This document shows, in pieces, positions 34,050-42,212 of a stretch of 42,212 nt of DNA (the stretch's first letter is position 1; the number at the start of each line of letters is the position of its first letter). Origin of the DNA: Flavobacteriaceae bacterium (lineage in GTDB: Bacteria > Bacteroidota > Bacteroidia > Flavobacteriales > Flavobacteriaceae). The notes beneath the pieces are model-generated. The model was not told where the DNA came from, did not search any database, and saw only the letters and a list, made by a program, of their open reading frames with translations. Made by a program: the position numbers and the translations under genes. The stretch covers positions 1 to 42,212 of the forward strand of contig JALWKK010000077.1 in NCBI GenBank assembly GCA_027081505.1, written 5' to 3'.

Positions 34050-35453
34050 ATGCAATTAAGTGAAGACCAAAACAATAACAAAGCCTCCTTGTCGCGTTTT
34101 GAATCTATGCTAAAAACCAATAGTGTTTTCTTCTTTGACGCTGACGAATTTGAAGAAATAATCCACTATTATCTGGAAACCGGAAAAATTGCACTTGCTA
34201 AAAAAGCTATCAAACTAGGACTGGAGCAACACCCTTCTTCGATAAACTTAAAATTATTTCAGGTAGAAATGCTTGTTTTTGAAAACCAACTCAATCAAGC
34301 TGAAGAATTACTGGACAGCCTTTCGTTACTTGAAAAATCTAACGAAGAAGTTTTTATTCAAAAAGCCAATATTCACTCACGAAAACACAACCATAAAAAA
34401 GCCATCCAATATTTAAAACAAGCTTTAGACATTACAAGCTATCCGCCGGATGTGCTTTCGTTAATAGGAATGGAGTACCTCTTTTTAGAGGATTATGAAA
34501 ATGCCAAATGGTATTTTATGGAGTGTTTAGAGGAAGAAGAGGAAGACATTTCTGCATTATACAACGTAATATATTGTTTTGAATACCTTAACCAAAATCA
34601 AGAAGCAATAGATTATCTCAACGATTATCTTAACAAAAACCCTTATAATGAAGTAGCTTGGCATCAAGTAGGAAAGCAATATTACCAACTTAAAGAATTT
34701 AAGAAAGCGCTTGCTGCATTCGATTTTGCAATTATAAGTGATGACACATTTATTGGTGCCTATCTGGAAAAAGGAAAAGTATTAGAAAAACTAAAACGTT
34801 ACACTGAAGCTATAGAAAGTTATACCGTAACGCTGGGATTAGACGATCCGACTTCGTTTGCTCTATTACGAATAGGCAGGTGTTATGAGAAATTAGGAAG
34901 TAGCGAGCTCGCCCTACAATTTTATTTAAAATGTGTAGAAGAAGACGGGTTCTTAGATAAAGGCTGGATAGCAATAACCGATTTTTATATTAAAAACAAG
35001 AATTATGAAAAAGCACTTTATTATATTAACAAAGCCATTGATATAGACGAAGAAAATGTGCTTTACTGGAAACGTTTTGCCGCCATTAACCACAGTCTAA
35101 ACCTTTTTGAAGAAGCCGAATATGGATACCGAAAAACTTTAGAACTCGGCAATTACGAACTGCAAACTTGGCTTTCAAGGTGTGATATTTTAATACATTT
35201 AGGCGAGTTTAACGCAGCTATTAAAAATTGTTTTCAAGCAATAGATTTTTATCCCGATTCTGCCGAAATAGAATTTAGATTAGCAGGTTTATTCTATATA
35301 AGCGGGGATATTCAAAAAACTAGGTTCTACCTAAAAAATGCACTTAAAAATAACTTTGAGTATAGTTTTATTTTAGAAGAATTATTTCCTTCAATTTATA
35401 AAAACAAAAAGATTCTTCAAATAATAGAACAACATAAAAAACCTTCGATATAA
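34050..35453 (+). CDS. TPR-repeat protein
   Basis: A protein of 467 residues, no signal peptide, almost wholly alpha-helical. Repeats of about 34 residues are visible from near residue 40 to the C-terminus, for example KAIQYLKQALDITSYPPDVL, KKALAAFDFAIISDDTFIGA, EKALYYINKAIDIDEENVLY and AAIKNCFQAIDFYPDSAEIE. It is probably a cytoplasmic scaffold; the partner is unknown. It opens the run TPR, DUF368, DUF368, aroE, DUF349. Confidence 0.9.
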   Translation: MQLSEDQNNNKASLSRFESMLKTNSVFFFDADEFEEIIHYYLETGKIALAKKAIKLGLEQHPSSINLKLFQVEMLVFENQLNQAEELLDSLSLLEKSNEEVFIQKANIHSRKHNHKKAIQYLKQALDITSYPPDVLSLIGMEYLFLEDYENAKWYFMECLEEEEEDISALYNVIYCFEYLNQNQEAIDYLNDYLNKNPYNEVAWHQVGKQYYQLKEFKKALAAFDFAIISDDTFIGAYLEKGKVLEKLKRYTEAIESYTVTLGLDDPTSFALLRIGRCYEKLGSSELALQFYLKCVEEDGFLDKGWIAITDFYIKNKNYEKALYYINKAIDIDEENVLYWKRFAAINHSLNLFEEAEYGYRKTLELGNYELQTWLSRCDILIHLGEFNAAIKNCFQAIDFYPDSAEIEFRLAGLFYISGDIQKTRFYLKNALKNNFEYSFILEELFPSIYKNKKILQIIEQHKKPSI

Positions 35454-35493
35454 AATACGTATTTTTGATACCTTATTTAAGGCTATTTAAAGT

Positions 35494-36462
35494 ATGCAAA
35501 ATCGCACAACGTTTCAATACATCATCATTTTATTAAAAGGAATGGCAATGGGAGTCGCCGATGTTGTACCCGGTGTTTCGGGCGGAACGATTGCTTTTAT
35601 TTCCGGCATCTACGAAGAGCTTATCACAACCATTCATAAACTTAATTTTTCATTTTTTAAAACTTGGAAAAAAGAAGGTTTAAAAATTGCTTGGAAAAAT
35701 TACAACCTATCTTTTTTAGTAAGTTTACTTATTGGAATTGCCGTAAGTATTCTTTCGTTGGCTAAATTAATTACCGTATTATTAAAAAACCACCCAGTAT
35801 TAGTTTGGTCATTTTTCTTTGGGTTAGTACTTGCAAGTATTCTTTACGTAGGTAATCAAATTACAAATTGGAAAATCTCAACTTGGGCAATTTTAATTCT
35901 ATCTTCTCTACTTTCATATTGGATAACAATTGCCGAACCTATTGGATCGCCAGATAGTACTTGGTTTTTATTTATTGCAGGATTTATTGCTATAATTGCT
36001 ATGATTTTGCCTGGTATTTCCGGAGCTTTTATCTTATTGTTACTAGGCGCCTATGCTACTGTAATAGATACGCTCACAAAACTTAGTGATGGCATTACAA
36101 AATTAGATACTTCTTTAATAGCACAAGCCATCCTAAAATTAAGCTTCTTTGGGTTGGGTGCATTAATAGGAATAAAAGTTTTTTCAAAAGCTTTAACCTG
36201 GATGTTTGCCAATTATAAAAACCTTATTCTCGCAGCATTAACCGGCTTTATGATTGGTGCGTTAAATAAAGTTTGGCCCTGGAAAGAAGTACTTAAATAT
36301 AGGATAAATAGCCATGGAGAGCAGATTCCGTTTTTAGAAAAAAGTATTTTACCCATTCATTTTAACGGAGATGCACAGTTAACTTATGCAATAATTCTGG
36401 CTATAACAGGTTTTCTTACAATCTTTATAATAGAAAAACTGGCAACAACAAAAACATCTTAA
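35494..36462 (+). CDS. DUF368 membrane protein (PopT-type), first copy
   Basis: A 322-residue inner-membrane protein with about eight hydrophobic segments. Two symmetric re-entrant motifs mark the family: ADVVPGVSGGTIAFISGIYE (residues 22-41) and AMILPGISGAFILLLLGAY (169-187). DUF368 proteins have been shown to recycle undecaprenyl phosphate across the membrane in Gram-positives and others (PopT). The Asp before the first PGVSGG is intact. It is followed after four bases by a second DUF368 gene. Confidence 0.92.
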   Translation: MQNRTTFQYIIILLKGMAMGVADVVPGVSGGTIAFISGIYEELITTIHKLNFSFFKTWKKEGLKIAWKNYNLSFLVSLLIGIAVSILSLAKLITVLLKNHPVLVWSFFFGLVLASILYVGNQITNWKISTWAILILSSLLSYWITIAEPIGSPDSTWFLFIAGFIAIIAMILPGISGAFILLLLGAYATVIDTLTKLSDGITKLDTSLIAQAILKLSFFGLGALIGIKVFSKALTWMFANYKNLILAALTGFMIGALNKVWPWKEVLKYRINSHGEQIPFLEKSILPIHFNGDAQLTYAIILAITGFLTIFIIEKLATTKTS

Positions 36463-36466
36463 AAAA

Positions 36467-37483
36467 ATGGCTCAACCACGCACTTTTACAGATAAGTTTT
36501 GGTTGGTATTAAAAGGATTAGCAATGGGAGCTGCCAACAAAGTACCCGGCGTTTCGGGAGGTGTGGTAGCTTTTGTCGCCGGTTTTTATGAAGAATTTAT
36601 TTACTCGCTACAAAAAATTAATAAAAAAGCTTTTGCTCTACTATTAAACCGAAGATTTAAAAGTTTTTTTCAATACATTAACGGTTCCTTTTTAGGATTA
36701 TTAACCTTAGGAATGGTGATTAGTTATTTTAGTGTTTCCAAAATTTTAGATTATTTTTTATTACACTTTGAACTTTATGTATGGAGTGTTTTTTTTGGAA
36801 TGATTATAGGTTCTATTTATTATATTTCTAAAGACTTTGGCAGTTGGACAAAAAAATATATCGCCTACCTATTTTTGGGTATTATTGCCGGAATAAGCAT
36901 TAGTTTTTTAGAACCCGCAAAAGAAAACAGCAACCTTATTTTTGTGTTTTTTTGTGGAATTATAGGAGTTTCAGGAATGACACTCCCGGGACTATCCGGT
37001 TCATTTATATTAATTTTATTAGGAAATTATGTGCTGCTGTTAGTAGATTCGGTAAACGCACTTTTTGATACACTTTCAGAAATATTTCAGGGTGATTTTT
37101 CGTTTATTGAAAATGTTACACGAATGCAATTATTAAAAGTTTTAGCCGTCTTTTCATTAGGATCTGTTGTAGGTTTGATTACGTTATCTAATGTTTTGGG
37201 TTATCTATTAAAACATTTTAAAAAAATCACATATGCTATCATCATTGGTTTTATCACCGGCTCATTAGGAGTGGTATGGCCTTGGAAAACAAAAATTTTT
37301 GAAACAGATGCTACCGGAAACATCCTTTTTGATGCCAACGGAAGAGAAATAATTAAAAGTTACAATCGTTACTTTCCATCGGAATTTTCGCACCAAACTA
37401 TTCTTTCGATTTTCTTTATTATTGCAGGTATATTTATTGTAGTAAGTTTAGAATGGTATCAAAAAACAAAAAATAATGGCTAA
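36467..37483 (+). CDS. DUF368 membrane protein, second copy (diverged)
   Basis: This 338-residue paralogue of the preceding gene has the same layout: ANKVPGVSGGVVAFVAGFYE (residues 23-42) and GMTLPGLSGSFILILLGNY (170-188). In the first motif the Asp-Val of copy one is Asn24-Lys25. The loop before the last helix (near 287-305, TKIFETDATGNILFDANGRE) is longer. The two proteins may form a heterodimer or handle different polyprenyl phosphates; this is inference. It overlaps aroE by 8 bases. Confidence 0.92.
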   Translation: MAQPRTFTDKFWLVLKGLAMGAANKVPGVSGGVVAFVAGFYEEFIYSLQKINKKAFALLLNRRFKSFFQYINGSFLGLLTLGMVISYFSVSKILDYFLLHFELYVWSVFFGMIIGSIYYISKDFGSWTKKYIAYLFLGIIAGISISFLEPAKENSNLIFVFFCGIIGVSGMTLPGLSGSFILILLGNYVLLLVDSVNALFDTLSEIFQGDFSFIENVTRMQLLKVLAVFSLGSVVGLITLSNVLGYLLKHFKKITYAIIIGFITGSLGVVWPWKTKIFETDATGNILFDANGREIIKSYNRYFPSEFSHQTILSIFFIIAGIFIVVSLEWYQKTKNNG

Positions 37484-38207
37484 ATACGGATTAATAGGTA
37501 AAAACATTTCATATTCCTTTTCAAAAACATTTTTTACTGAAAAATTTGCTTCCGAAAAGAAAAAGCATACCTATGAAAATTTTGATATTGCCACTATTGA
37601 AGAATTTCCCACTATAATTAAAAACAATCCAACATTAAAGGGATTAAATATTACCATTCCGTATAAAGAAACCATTATTCCATATTTAGATAAAATAAAC
37701 CCTGAAGCGTTAGAAATTGGAGCCGTAAACACCATTAAAATTTTAAATGACGGTAGGCTAATAGGATATAACACAGATCATTTTGGATTTGCCAAAGCAA
37801 TAACTCCTTTTTTACCTTTAAAAGAAAAAACGGCTTTAATCTTAGGCACCGGTGGTGCTTCAAAAGCCATATATCATGTTTTAAAAACTCTGGGCTTTGC
37901 AATTCAATTTGTTTCCCGAAACAAAACTAAAAACACAATAACTTACCAAGAAGTAACCCCAAGAATTATTGATAGCCATTTTTTGATAGTTAATACCACA
38001 CCCTTAGGAACTTTTCCGGACATTGAAAAAACACCTAACATTCCGTATCAAGCCATTACTACCAATCATTTATTATTCGATCTAACATACAATCCGTCGC
38101 AAACAACATTCATGAAATTAGGTTATCTCGAAGGAGCAAAAGTAAGTAACGGACAAAAAATGTTAGAATTTCAAGCACAGAAATCTTATGAAATTTGGAA
38201 AAAGTAG
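37476..38207 (+). CDS. aroE: Shikimate dehydrogenase
   Basis: Reduces 3-dehydroshikimate to shikimate with NADPH in aromatic amino acid synthesis. The 243-residue protein shows the substrate site YGLIGKNISYSFSKTFF (residues 4-20) and GLNITIPYKETIIPYLD with the catalytic lysine. GAVNTIKI follows, then GYNTDHFGF with the catalytic Asp, and the NADP site LILGTGGASKAIYHVL. Length is normal for Bacteroidota. Its ATG lies 8 bases inside the preceding DUF368 gene. Confidence 0.95.
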   Translation: MAKYGLIGKNISYSFSKTFFTEKFASEKKKHTYENFDIATIEEFPTIIKNNPTLKGLNITIPYKETIIPYLDKINPEALEIGAVNTIKILNDGRLIGYNTDHFGFAKAITPFLPLKEKTALILGTGGASKAIYHVLKTLGFAIQFVSRNKTKNTITYQEVTPRIIDSHFLIVNTTPLGTFPDIEKTPNIPYQAITTNHLLFDLTYNPSQTTFMKLGYLEGAKVSNGQKMLEFQAQKSYEIWKK

Positions 38208-38242
38208 ATTTCTTCATCAATTTTAACCTAAAAATTACGTAC

Positions 38243-38250
38243 TATCTTTG
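38243..38250 (+). promoter_or_regulatory. -7 element of the DUF349 gene
   Basis: TATCTTTG matches TAnnTTTG, about 60 bases before the ATG at 38313. A second weaker candidate, TATCTTCA, lies near 38270. Confidence 0.5.
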
Positions 38251-38312
38251 CAGATTAAACAGTTGTTAGTATCTTCACCGCAAATAAATTGTGAACCTTA
38301 ACATTGAAAAAA

Positions 38313-40256
38313 ATGTCTGAAAAAAATTTGAATCAAGAAAATACTCCTTCTATCGAAGAGCAAGAAATTTTAAAAACCCAACCTGCTAAAAATCAAGAAA
38401 CGAAACAAATTGATAAAGCAAGTATCCCAGAAGCCGAAATTTCTACTGAAGAATTAGAAGAAAATGACGGTGACAAAAGTACCCCATTAGACGAGATAGA
38501 AGATACAAGCTCTGAAGAGGAAAAAGAAAAAAAAGAAGACGAAAAAGATTACGAAACCTTTTCTCTTGAAGAACTCGTTATTGAGTTTAAATCATTGCTA
38601 AAAAGCAAACCCATTCAGACAATTAAAAATAGTGTTGAGACAATTAAAAAAGTCTTTAATTCCAAATTTAATGACGAGTTAACAACAGCTAAAGAAGCTT
38701 TCTTGGCAGAAGGGGGAAATATTATTGATTTTCAATACACTTCACCTATAAAAAAAGAATTTAACTCCCTCTTGTTTGATTATAAAGAAAAGCGAAACAA
38801 TTATTTAAAGCAACTTAAAAAAAATCTTCAAGAAAATTTGGAGAACAGATTGGCTTTAATTGAAGAGTTAAAAGGATTGTTAAATACCGAAGAAAGTATT
38901 AACACAACCTACAAGCACTTTAAAACCATACAAGAAAAATGGTTTGAAGCAGGACCTATTCCTAGAGATAAATATGATATTGTTTGGAATACCTACCGTC
39001 ATCATGTAGAAAACTTTTATGATTTTTTACACCTCAATAGAGAATTTAGAGATTTAGATTTTAAACATAATTTAGAACAAAAACTTAAAATTGTACAACG
39101 TGCCGAAGAGTTAGGTCAGGAAGAAGACATCAACAAAGCATTTAGAGAACTGCAAATGCTTCATAAAGTGTGGAAAGAAGAAATAGGACCCGTAGCCAAA
39201 GAATATAGAGACGAAATATGGAATAAATTTAGTGCCGCAACTAAAATAATACACGACAAAAGAAACGAACATCTGGCAAACCTAGATGCTATTTTTGAAG
39301 AAAATTTTCAAAAAAAGAAACTAATACTCGAAGCTATTCAGGATATTGCTTCCAAAGTGTCACCCAATCACCAGAGTTGGCAAAATGCTATAAAAAAAGT
39401 ACAAGAATTAAGAGACACGTTCTTCGAAATTGGTAAAGTACCTCGTTCAAAAAACAAAGAAATATGGAAAGAGTTTAAAGAAATTACTTCAAGTTTTAAC
39501 AAAGCCAAAAACGCATTTTATAAAGAACAAAAAAAGCAACAATTTGATAATCTTAAAAAGAAAAAAGAATTAATTAAAATTGCTGAAGAAAATAAAGATA
39601 GTGATGATTTTCAAGCAGTCACACCTTTAATGAAAAAAATTCAAAATGACTGGAAAAAAATAGGTCATGTACCTAGAAAAGAAAGTGATAAAATATGGAA
39701 ACAATTTAAAGACGCTTGCAACTATTATTTTGGACGATTACACGAAAAGCAAAACGAAGCTAATAAAGAAGAGTTAGAACATTTTGAAGCTAAATCAAAA
39801 TTATTGGAATCGTTACAAAATATAAAACTTTCAGGCGAGCCAAGTGAAGATATAACTAAAGTAAAAGACTTTATTAAAGAGTGGAAAAGCATTGGAAAAA
39901 TTCCGTTTAGTAAAAGAAGTATTGACAAGGAATTTAATGCGACACTCGACCAAGTTTTCTCTAAAATCAAGTTAGACAAAAAAGAAATAGAGCTTATTAA
40001 ATTTGAAAACAAACTTAATACTATAGCATCCGATGAAGATGCAAGAAAATTAAACAACGAAGCTTTTTATATTACCAAAAAAATAAACGAAGTAAAAGAT
40101 AAAATAAGACAACTTGAAAATAATCTAGGATTTTTTCAACACGTTGACAAGAATAATCCTCTCGTTAAAGATGTACACAAAAACATCGCAAAACATAAAG
40201 AACAACTGGATATTTGGAAAGCAAAACTTAAAAAGATTAAAAATTTATTAGGATAA
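38313..40256 (+). CDS. DUF349-repeat protein
   Basis: A 647-residue soluble protein. The first 90 residues are acidic and low-complexity (runs of Glu, Asp, Lys). Then come about five DUF349 repeats, each a helical hairpin ending in W-x-x-x-G-x-(I/V)-P-R or a variant: EKWFEAGPIPRDKYDIVW, KVWKEEIGPVAKEYRDEIW, DTFFEIGKVPRSKNKEIW, NDWKKIGHVPRKESDKIW and KEWKSIGKIPFSKRSI. The C-terminus is a coiled coil (KKINEVKDKIRQLENNLG). The function of the family is not established. I use the ATG at 38313, not the in-frame TTG at 38304. Confidence 0.9.
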   Translation: MSEKNLNQENTPSIEEQEILKTQPAKNQETKQIDKASIPEAEISTEELEENDGDKSTPLDEIEDTSSEEEKEKKEDEKDYETFSLEELVIEFKSLLKSKPIQTIKNSVETIKKVFNSKFNDELTTAKEAFLAEGGNIIDFQYTSPIKKEFNSLLFDYKEKRNNYLKQLKKNLQENLENRLALIEELKGLLNTEESINTTYKHFKTIQEKWFEAGPIPRDKYDIVWNTYRHHVENFYDFLHLNREFRDLDFKHNLEQKLKIVQRAEELGQEEDINKAFRELQMLHKVWKEEIGPVAKEYRDEIWNKFSAATKIIHDKRNEHLANLDAIFEENFQKKKLILEAIQDIASKVSPNHQSWQNAIKKVQELRDTFFEIGKVPRSKNKEIWKEFKEITSSFNKAKNAFYKEQKKQQFDNLKKKKELIKIAEENKDSDDFQAVTPLMKKIQNDWKKIGHVPRKESDKIWKQFKDACNYYFGRLHEKQNEANKEELEHFEAKSKLLESLQNIKLSGEPSEDITKVKDFIKEWKSIGKIPFSKRSIDKEFNATLDQVFSKIKLDKKEIELIKFENKLNTIASDEDARKLNNEAFYITKKINEVKDKIRQLENNLGFFQHVDKNNPLVKDVHKNIAKHKEQLDIWKAKLKKIKNLLG

Positions 40257-40273
40257 TTAAAAATGGAATACAT

Positions 40274-40305
40274 AAAAAACCACCCGATTTGGGTGGTTTT
40301 TTTTT
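40274..40305. terminator. Bidirectional intrinsic terminator
   Basis: AAACCACCC (40277-40285) pairs with GGGTGGTTT (40291-40299) across a five-base loop. A T-run follows on the plus strand (to 40305) and an A-run precedes it, giving a T-run on the minus strand. It serves the converging DUF349 and OmpA-family genes. Confidence 0.92.
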
Positions 40306-40324
40306 CTATAGATTTAAAAAATCC

Positions 40325-42212
40325 TTATTTCTCTACAATAATAAACTCACTTCTACGATTAAGTTGGTGCATTTCTTCGCTACATTCTATTCCGTCGGCA
40401 CAACCGTTTACCAATTGCGTTTCTCCGTAACCTCTTCCGGTTAATCTGCTTGGAGAAATACCTCCTTTTTCAATAATATATGACATCGTAGCTACATTTC
40501 TTCGTTGCGATAACTTCATATTATACTCGTGGGTGTTTCTGCTATCGGTATGCGAACGTACGTCTATTTTAAGATTCGGATACTGCTTCATCAATGCTAT
40601 TATTTTTTGTAACTCAATTTCTGCATCGGGACGAATATACGACTCATCTAAATCAAAATATATAGGATTCAAATCCAATACCTTATTTAAGTCCTCTCCT
40701 ATCGCTAATTCTGCTTGTGGGTTTAAATACAAACTTAATTTTAAATTCGCATCAAAAGCATCACCGGTTACAAAAGACTTCTCATCCGGATCGTACTTTC
40801 CTTTTCTTGCCCGTACAGAATAACGACTATTACAATCTACTTGTCCTAAATTAAAAGTACCATCAATGGCAGAAATAGTTTCATTTATTACATTGTTATT
40901 CTCGTCTAATAAAAGTACAGTGGCATTTTCAATAACTTCATCCGTATCTTTGTCTCGCACGGTACCTCGTACGGTTTGCACGCAGTTTTTAATCGGTGCT
41001 TCAATTTGTTTAAATGAATAAATATCATCACTTCCCATTCCTCCCTCTCTGTTTGATGCAAAATATCCTAATCCCGAAGTTGAATTTATGATAAAAGTAA
41101 AGTCATCGGAACTACTATTTACAGGCTCACCGATATTATACCCCTCTCCATAGCTACCATCTTGTTTTTGCTCCGAAACAAAAACATCCAACCCGCCTAA
41201 TCCTAAATGACCATCGCTTGAAAAATATAAATCCCCGTTTTGGGCTATAAAAGGAAACGTCTCCCTTCCTTCGGTATTTATAACAGCTCCTAAATTTTGA
41301 GGCGTTCCAAATCCATCGCCTTCTATTGAAACTTTATACAAATCGGACAAACCACTCCCGCCCGGCATATCACTGGCAAAATACAAAGTCTTTTCATCCG
41401 GACTTAATGCAGGATGCGCCACCGAATATTCGTTACTATTAAAAGGTAACTCCTCAGGCTCACTCCATTTTCCATCTACTCGTTTAGACCGATACAATTT
41501 TAATAAATTAGTACCTTTGCTATCTTCTTGATATTGTTTGTGTGTATAGTTATTTCTTGTAAAATAAACCGTATTGCCATCTTTAGTAAAAGCTGCAGTA
41601 GACTCGTGATATTTAGTATTAAGTTTTTTTGTTAGTCTAGTTGCTTCGTTATCTCCTCCAGGACTAACCACGTATAAATCTAAAAACGGTTGATTGTTCC
41701 ACTCGTGGATATTTTTAGATATCCCTCTACCCTTTCGGTTGGAAGAAAATACCAAACCGCCTTGATAAAAAGAAGGAGCAAAATCCGATAACTCCGAATT
41801 AATCTCTAACGGCATTAATTCAAACCTCCCGGATTGCATCTCAATTAATGCTAAATAGTTCTTCTCATTATGAAAAAACTGCGCACGCTTATCACTTGGA
41901 TTTTTTGCGTAAAATTGATCCATTATTCGATCTGCCGCCGCATACTGTTCAAGACTCTTTAATGATTGTGCATACCTAAAATAATATTCGGAATCTACAC
42001 TATCGCCATAAGTCTCTACTAAAAGTCCATACCACCTCGCAGCATCAGGCAATTCGGCAGTAAAGTAATAAGAATCTCCTAATCGCTGATATAAATCTTG
42101 TGAAGCATATCCCGCTTCTATAACTTTTAGATAAATATCACGAGAATCTACAAAGGCGTATTGTTCAAACTCCTCGTCAGCTTTTTTTACTTTCTTGTCA
42201 TCTTGAGCAAAA
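40325..42212 (-). CDS. OmpA-family protein with TPR, PD40 propeller and CRD domains (5' end beyond the right edge)
   Basis: Partial; the frame is open to the right edge, where it reads FAQDDKKVKKADEEFEQYAF, the end of a signal peptide and start of the mature protein. Nearly the whole protein is present, about 628 residues. The order is helical TPR-like repeats, PD40/WD40-type propeller units (VFSSNRKGRG, TVYFTRNNY, LYFASDMPGGSG, GYFASNREGGMGSDDIYSF), a carboxypeptidase-regulatory-like domain (VRGTVRDKDTDEVIENATVL) and an OmpA peptidoglycan-binding domain (IDVRSHTDSRNTHEYNMKLS, then RRNVATMSYI). This architecture matches T9SS PorE and the OmpA partners of PorP/SprF proteins. A PorP/SprF gene would be expected just outside the window. 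Confidence 0.88.
   Translation of the reverse strand, partial: FAQDDKKVKKADEEFEQYAFVDSRDIYLKVIEAGYASQDLYQRLGDSYYFTAELPDAARWYGLLVETYGDSVDSEYYFRYAQSLKSLEQYAAADRIMDQFYAKNPSDKRAQFFHNEKNYLALIEMQSGRFELMPLEINSELSDFAPSFYQGGLVFSSNRKGRGISKNIHEWNNQPFLDLYVVSPGGDNEATRLTKKLNTKYHESTAAFTKDGNTVYFTRNNYTHKQYQEDSKGTNLLKLYRSKRVDGKWSEPEELPFNSNEYSVAHPALSPDEKTLYFASDMPGGSGLSDLYKVSIEGDGFGTPQNLGAVINTEGRETFPFIAQNGDLYFSSDGHLGLGGLDVFVSEQKQDGSYGEGYNIGEPVNSSSDDFTFIINSTSGLGYFASNREGGMGSDDIYSFKQIEAPIKNCVQTVRGTVRDKDTDEVIENATVLLLDENNNVINETISAIDGTFNLGQVDCNSRYSVRARKGKYDPDEKSFVTGDAFDANLKLSLYLNPQAELAIGEDLNKVLDLNPIYFDLDESYIRPDAEIELQKIIALMKQYPNLKIDVRSHTDSRNTHEYNMKLSQRRNVATMSYIIEKGGISPSRLTGRGYGETQLVNGCADGIECSEEMHQLNRRSEFIIVEK

Noticed and set aside
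1-42212. CRISPR arrays, insertion sequences, prophage or toxin-antitoxin modules.
   Set aside because: No regularly spaced repeats, transposase or integrase frames, terminal inverted repeats with target duplications, or toxin-antitoxin pairs were found on either strand.

Overview
The window looks like a chromosomal segment from a low-GC member of the Flavobacteriaceae (Bacteroidota). This rests on several signs: TAnnTTTG-type -7 promoter elements upstream of many genes, almost no Shine-Dalgarno sequences, a type IX secretion (T9SS) cargo protein, an OmpA protein of the PorE/SprF-partner type, a single-chain glycine decarboxylase, and the typical flavobacterial sets ftsH-LUD-cdsA-psd and TPR-DUF368-DUF368-aroE-DUF349. 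Most of the window is core metabolism and envelope housekeeping. I see no CRISPR array, phage, IS element or defence island.

Layout. Bases 1-600 carry, on the minus strand, a tRNA-Val(TAC) gene with a textbook promoter, a terminator hairpin and a small GIY-YIG nuclease gene, followed by a second, damaged copy of the same unit that runs off the left edge. Bases 629-9455 are a co-directional minus-strand run: gcvP, a Glu/Leu-type dehydrogenase, the Na+/H+ antiporter nhaD, exbB, exbD, a TonB-like protein and folC. Bases 9635-10450 hold a UbiA-like membrane protein on the plus strand. Bases 10518-16083 hold an M3 peptidase, purE and purK on the minus strand, with two plus-strand secreted-protein genes between purE and purK. 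Bases 16190-21389 hold a putative porin, a small membrane protein, a PLP-dependent decarboxylase and an overlapping HI0933-type flavoprotein.

Bases 21386-25428 are a minus-strand run: birA, a fused hpt-adk gene, obgE, a DUF4136 lipoprotein and a decayed gene. Diverging from birA, bases 25514-30314 form a plus-strand run: rsfS, ftsH, a LUD protein, cdsA, psd and an acyl-CoA-binding protein. It links protein quality control to phosphatidylethanolamine synthesis. A DJ-1/PfpI pseudogene with three point lesions follows. Then come an OstA-like LPS-transport protein coupled to a class III aminotransferase, a TPR protein, two tandem DUF368 (PopT-type) membrane proteins, aroE and a DUF349 protein. 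A bidirectional terminator separates these from the OmpA-family gene, which is cut by the right edge.

The most unusual part is the left edge. The second tRNA copy keeps its 3' half, but its anticodon arm is replaced by a perfect short palindrome and a second palindrome is inserted at the start of its T loop. The repeated unit also places a GIY-YIG gene directly behind the tRNA terminator. Other points of interest are the hpt-adk fusion at an A7 run, an ATT codon where folC should start, the disruption of purK-purE, and the diverged second DUF368 copy.
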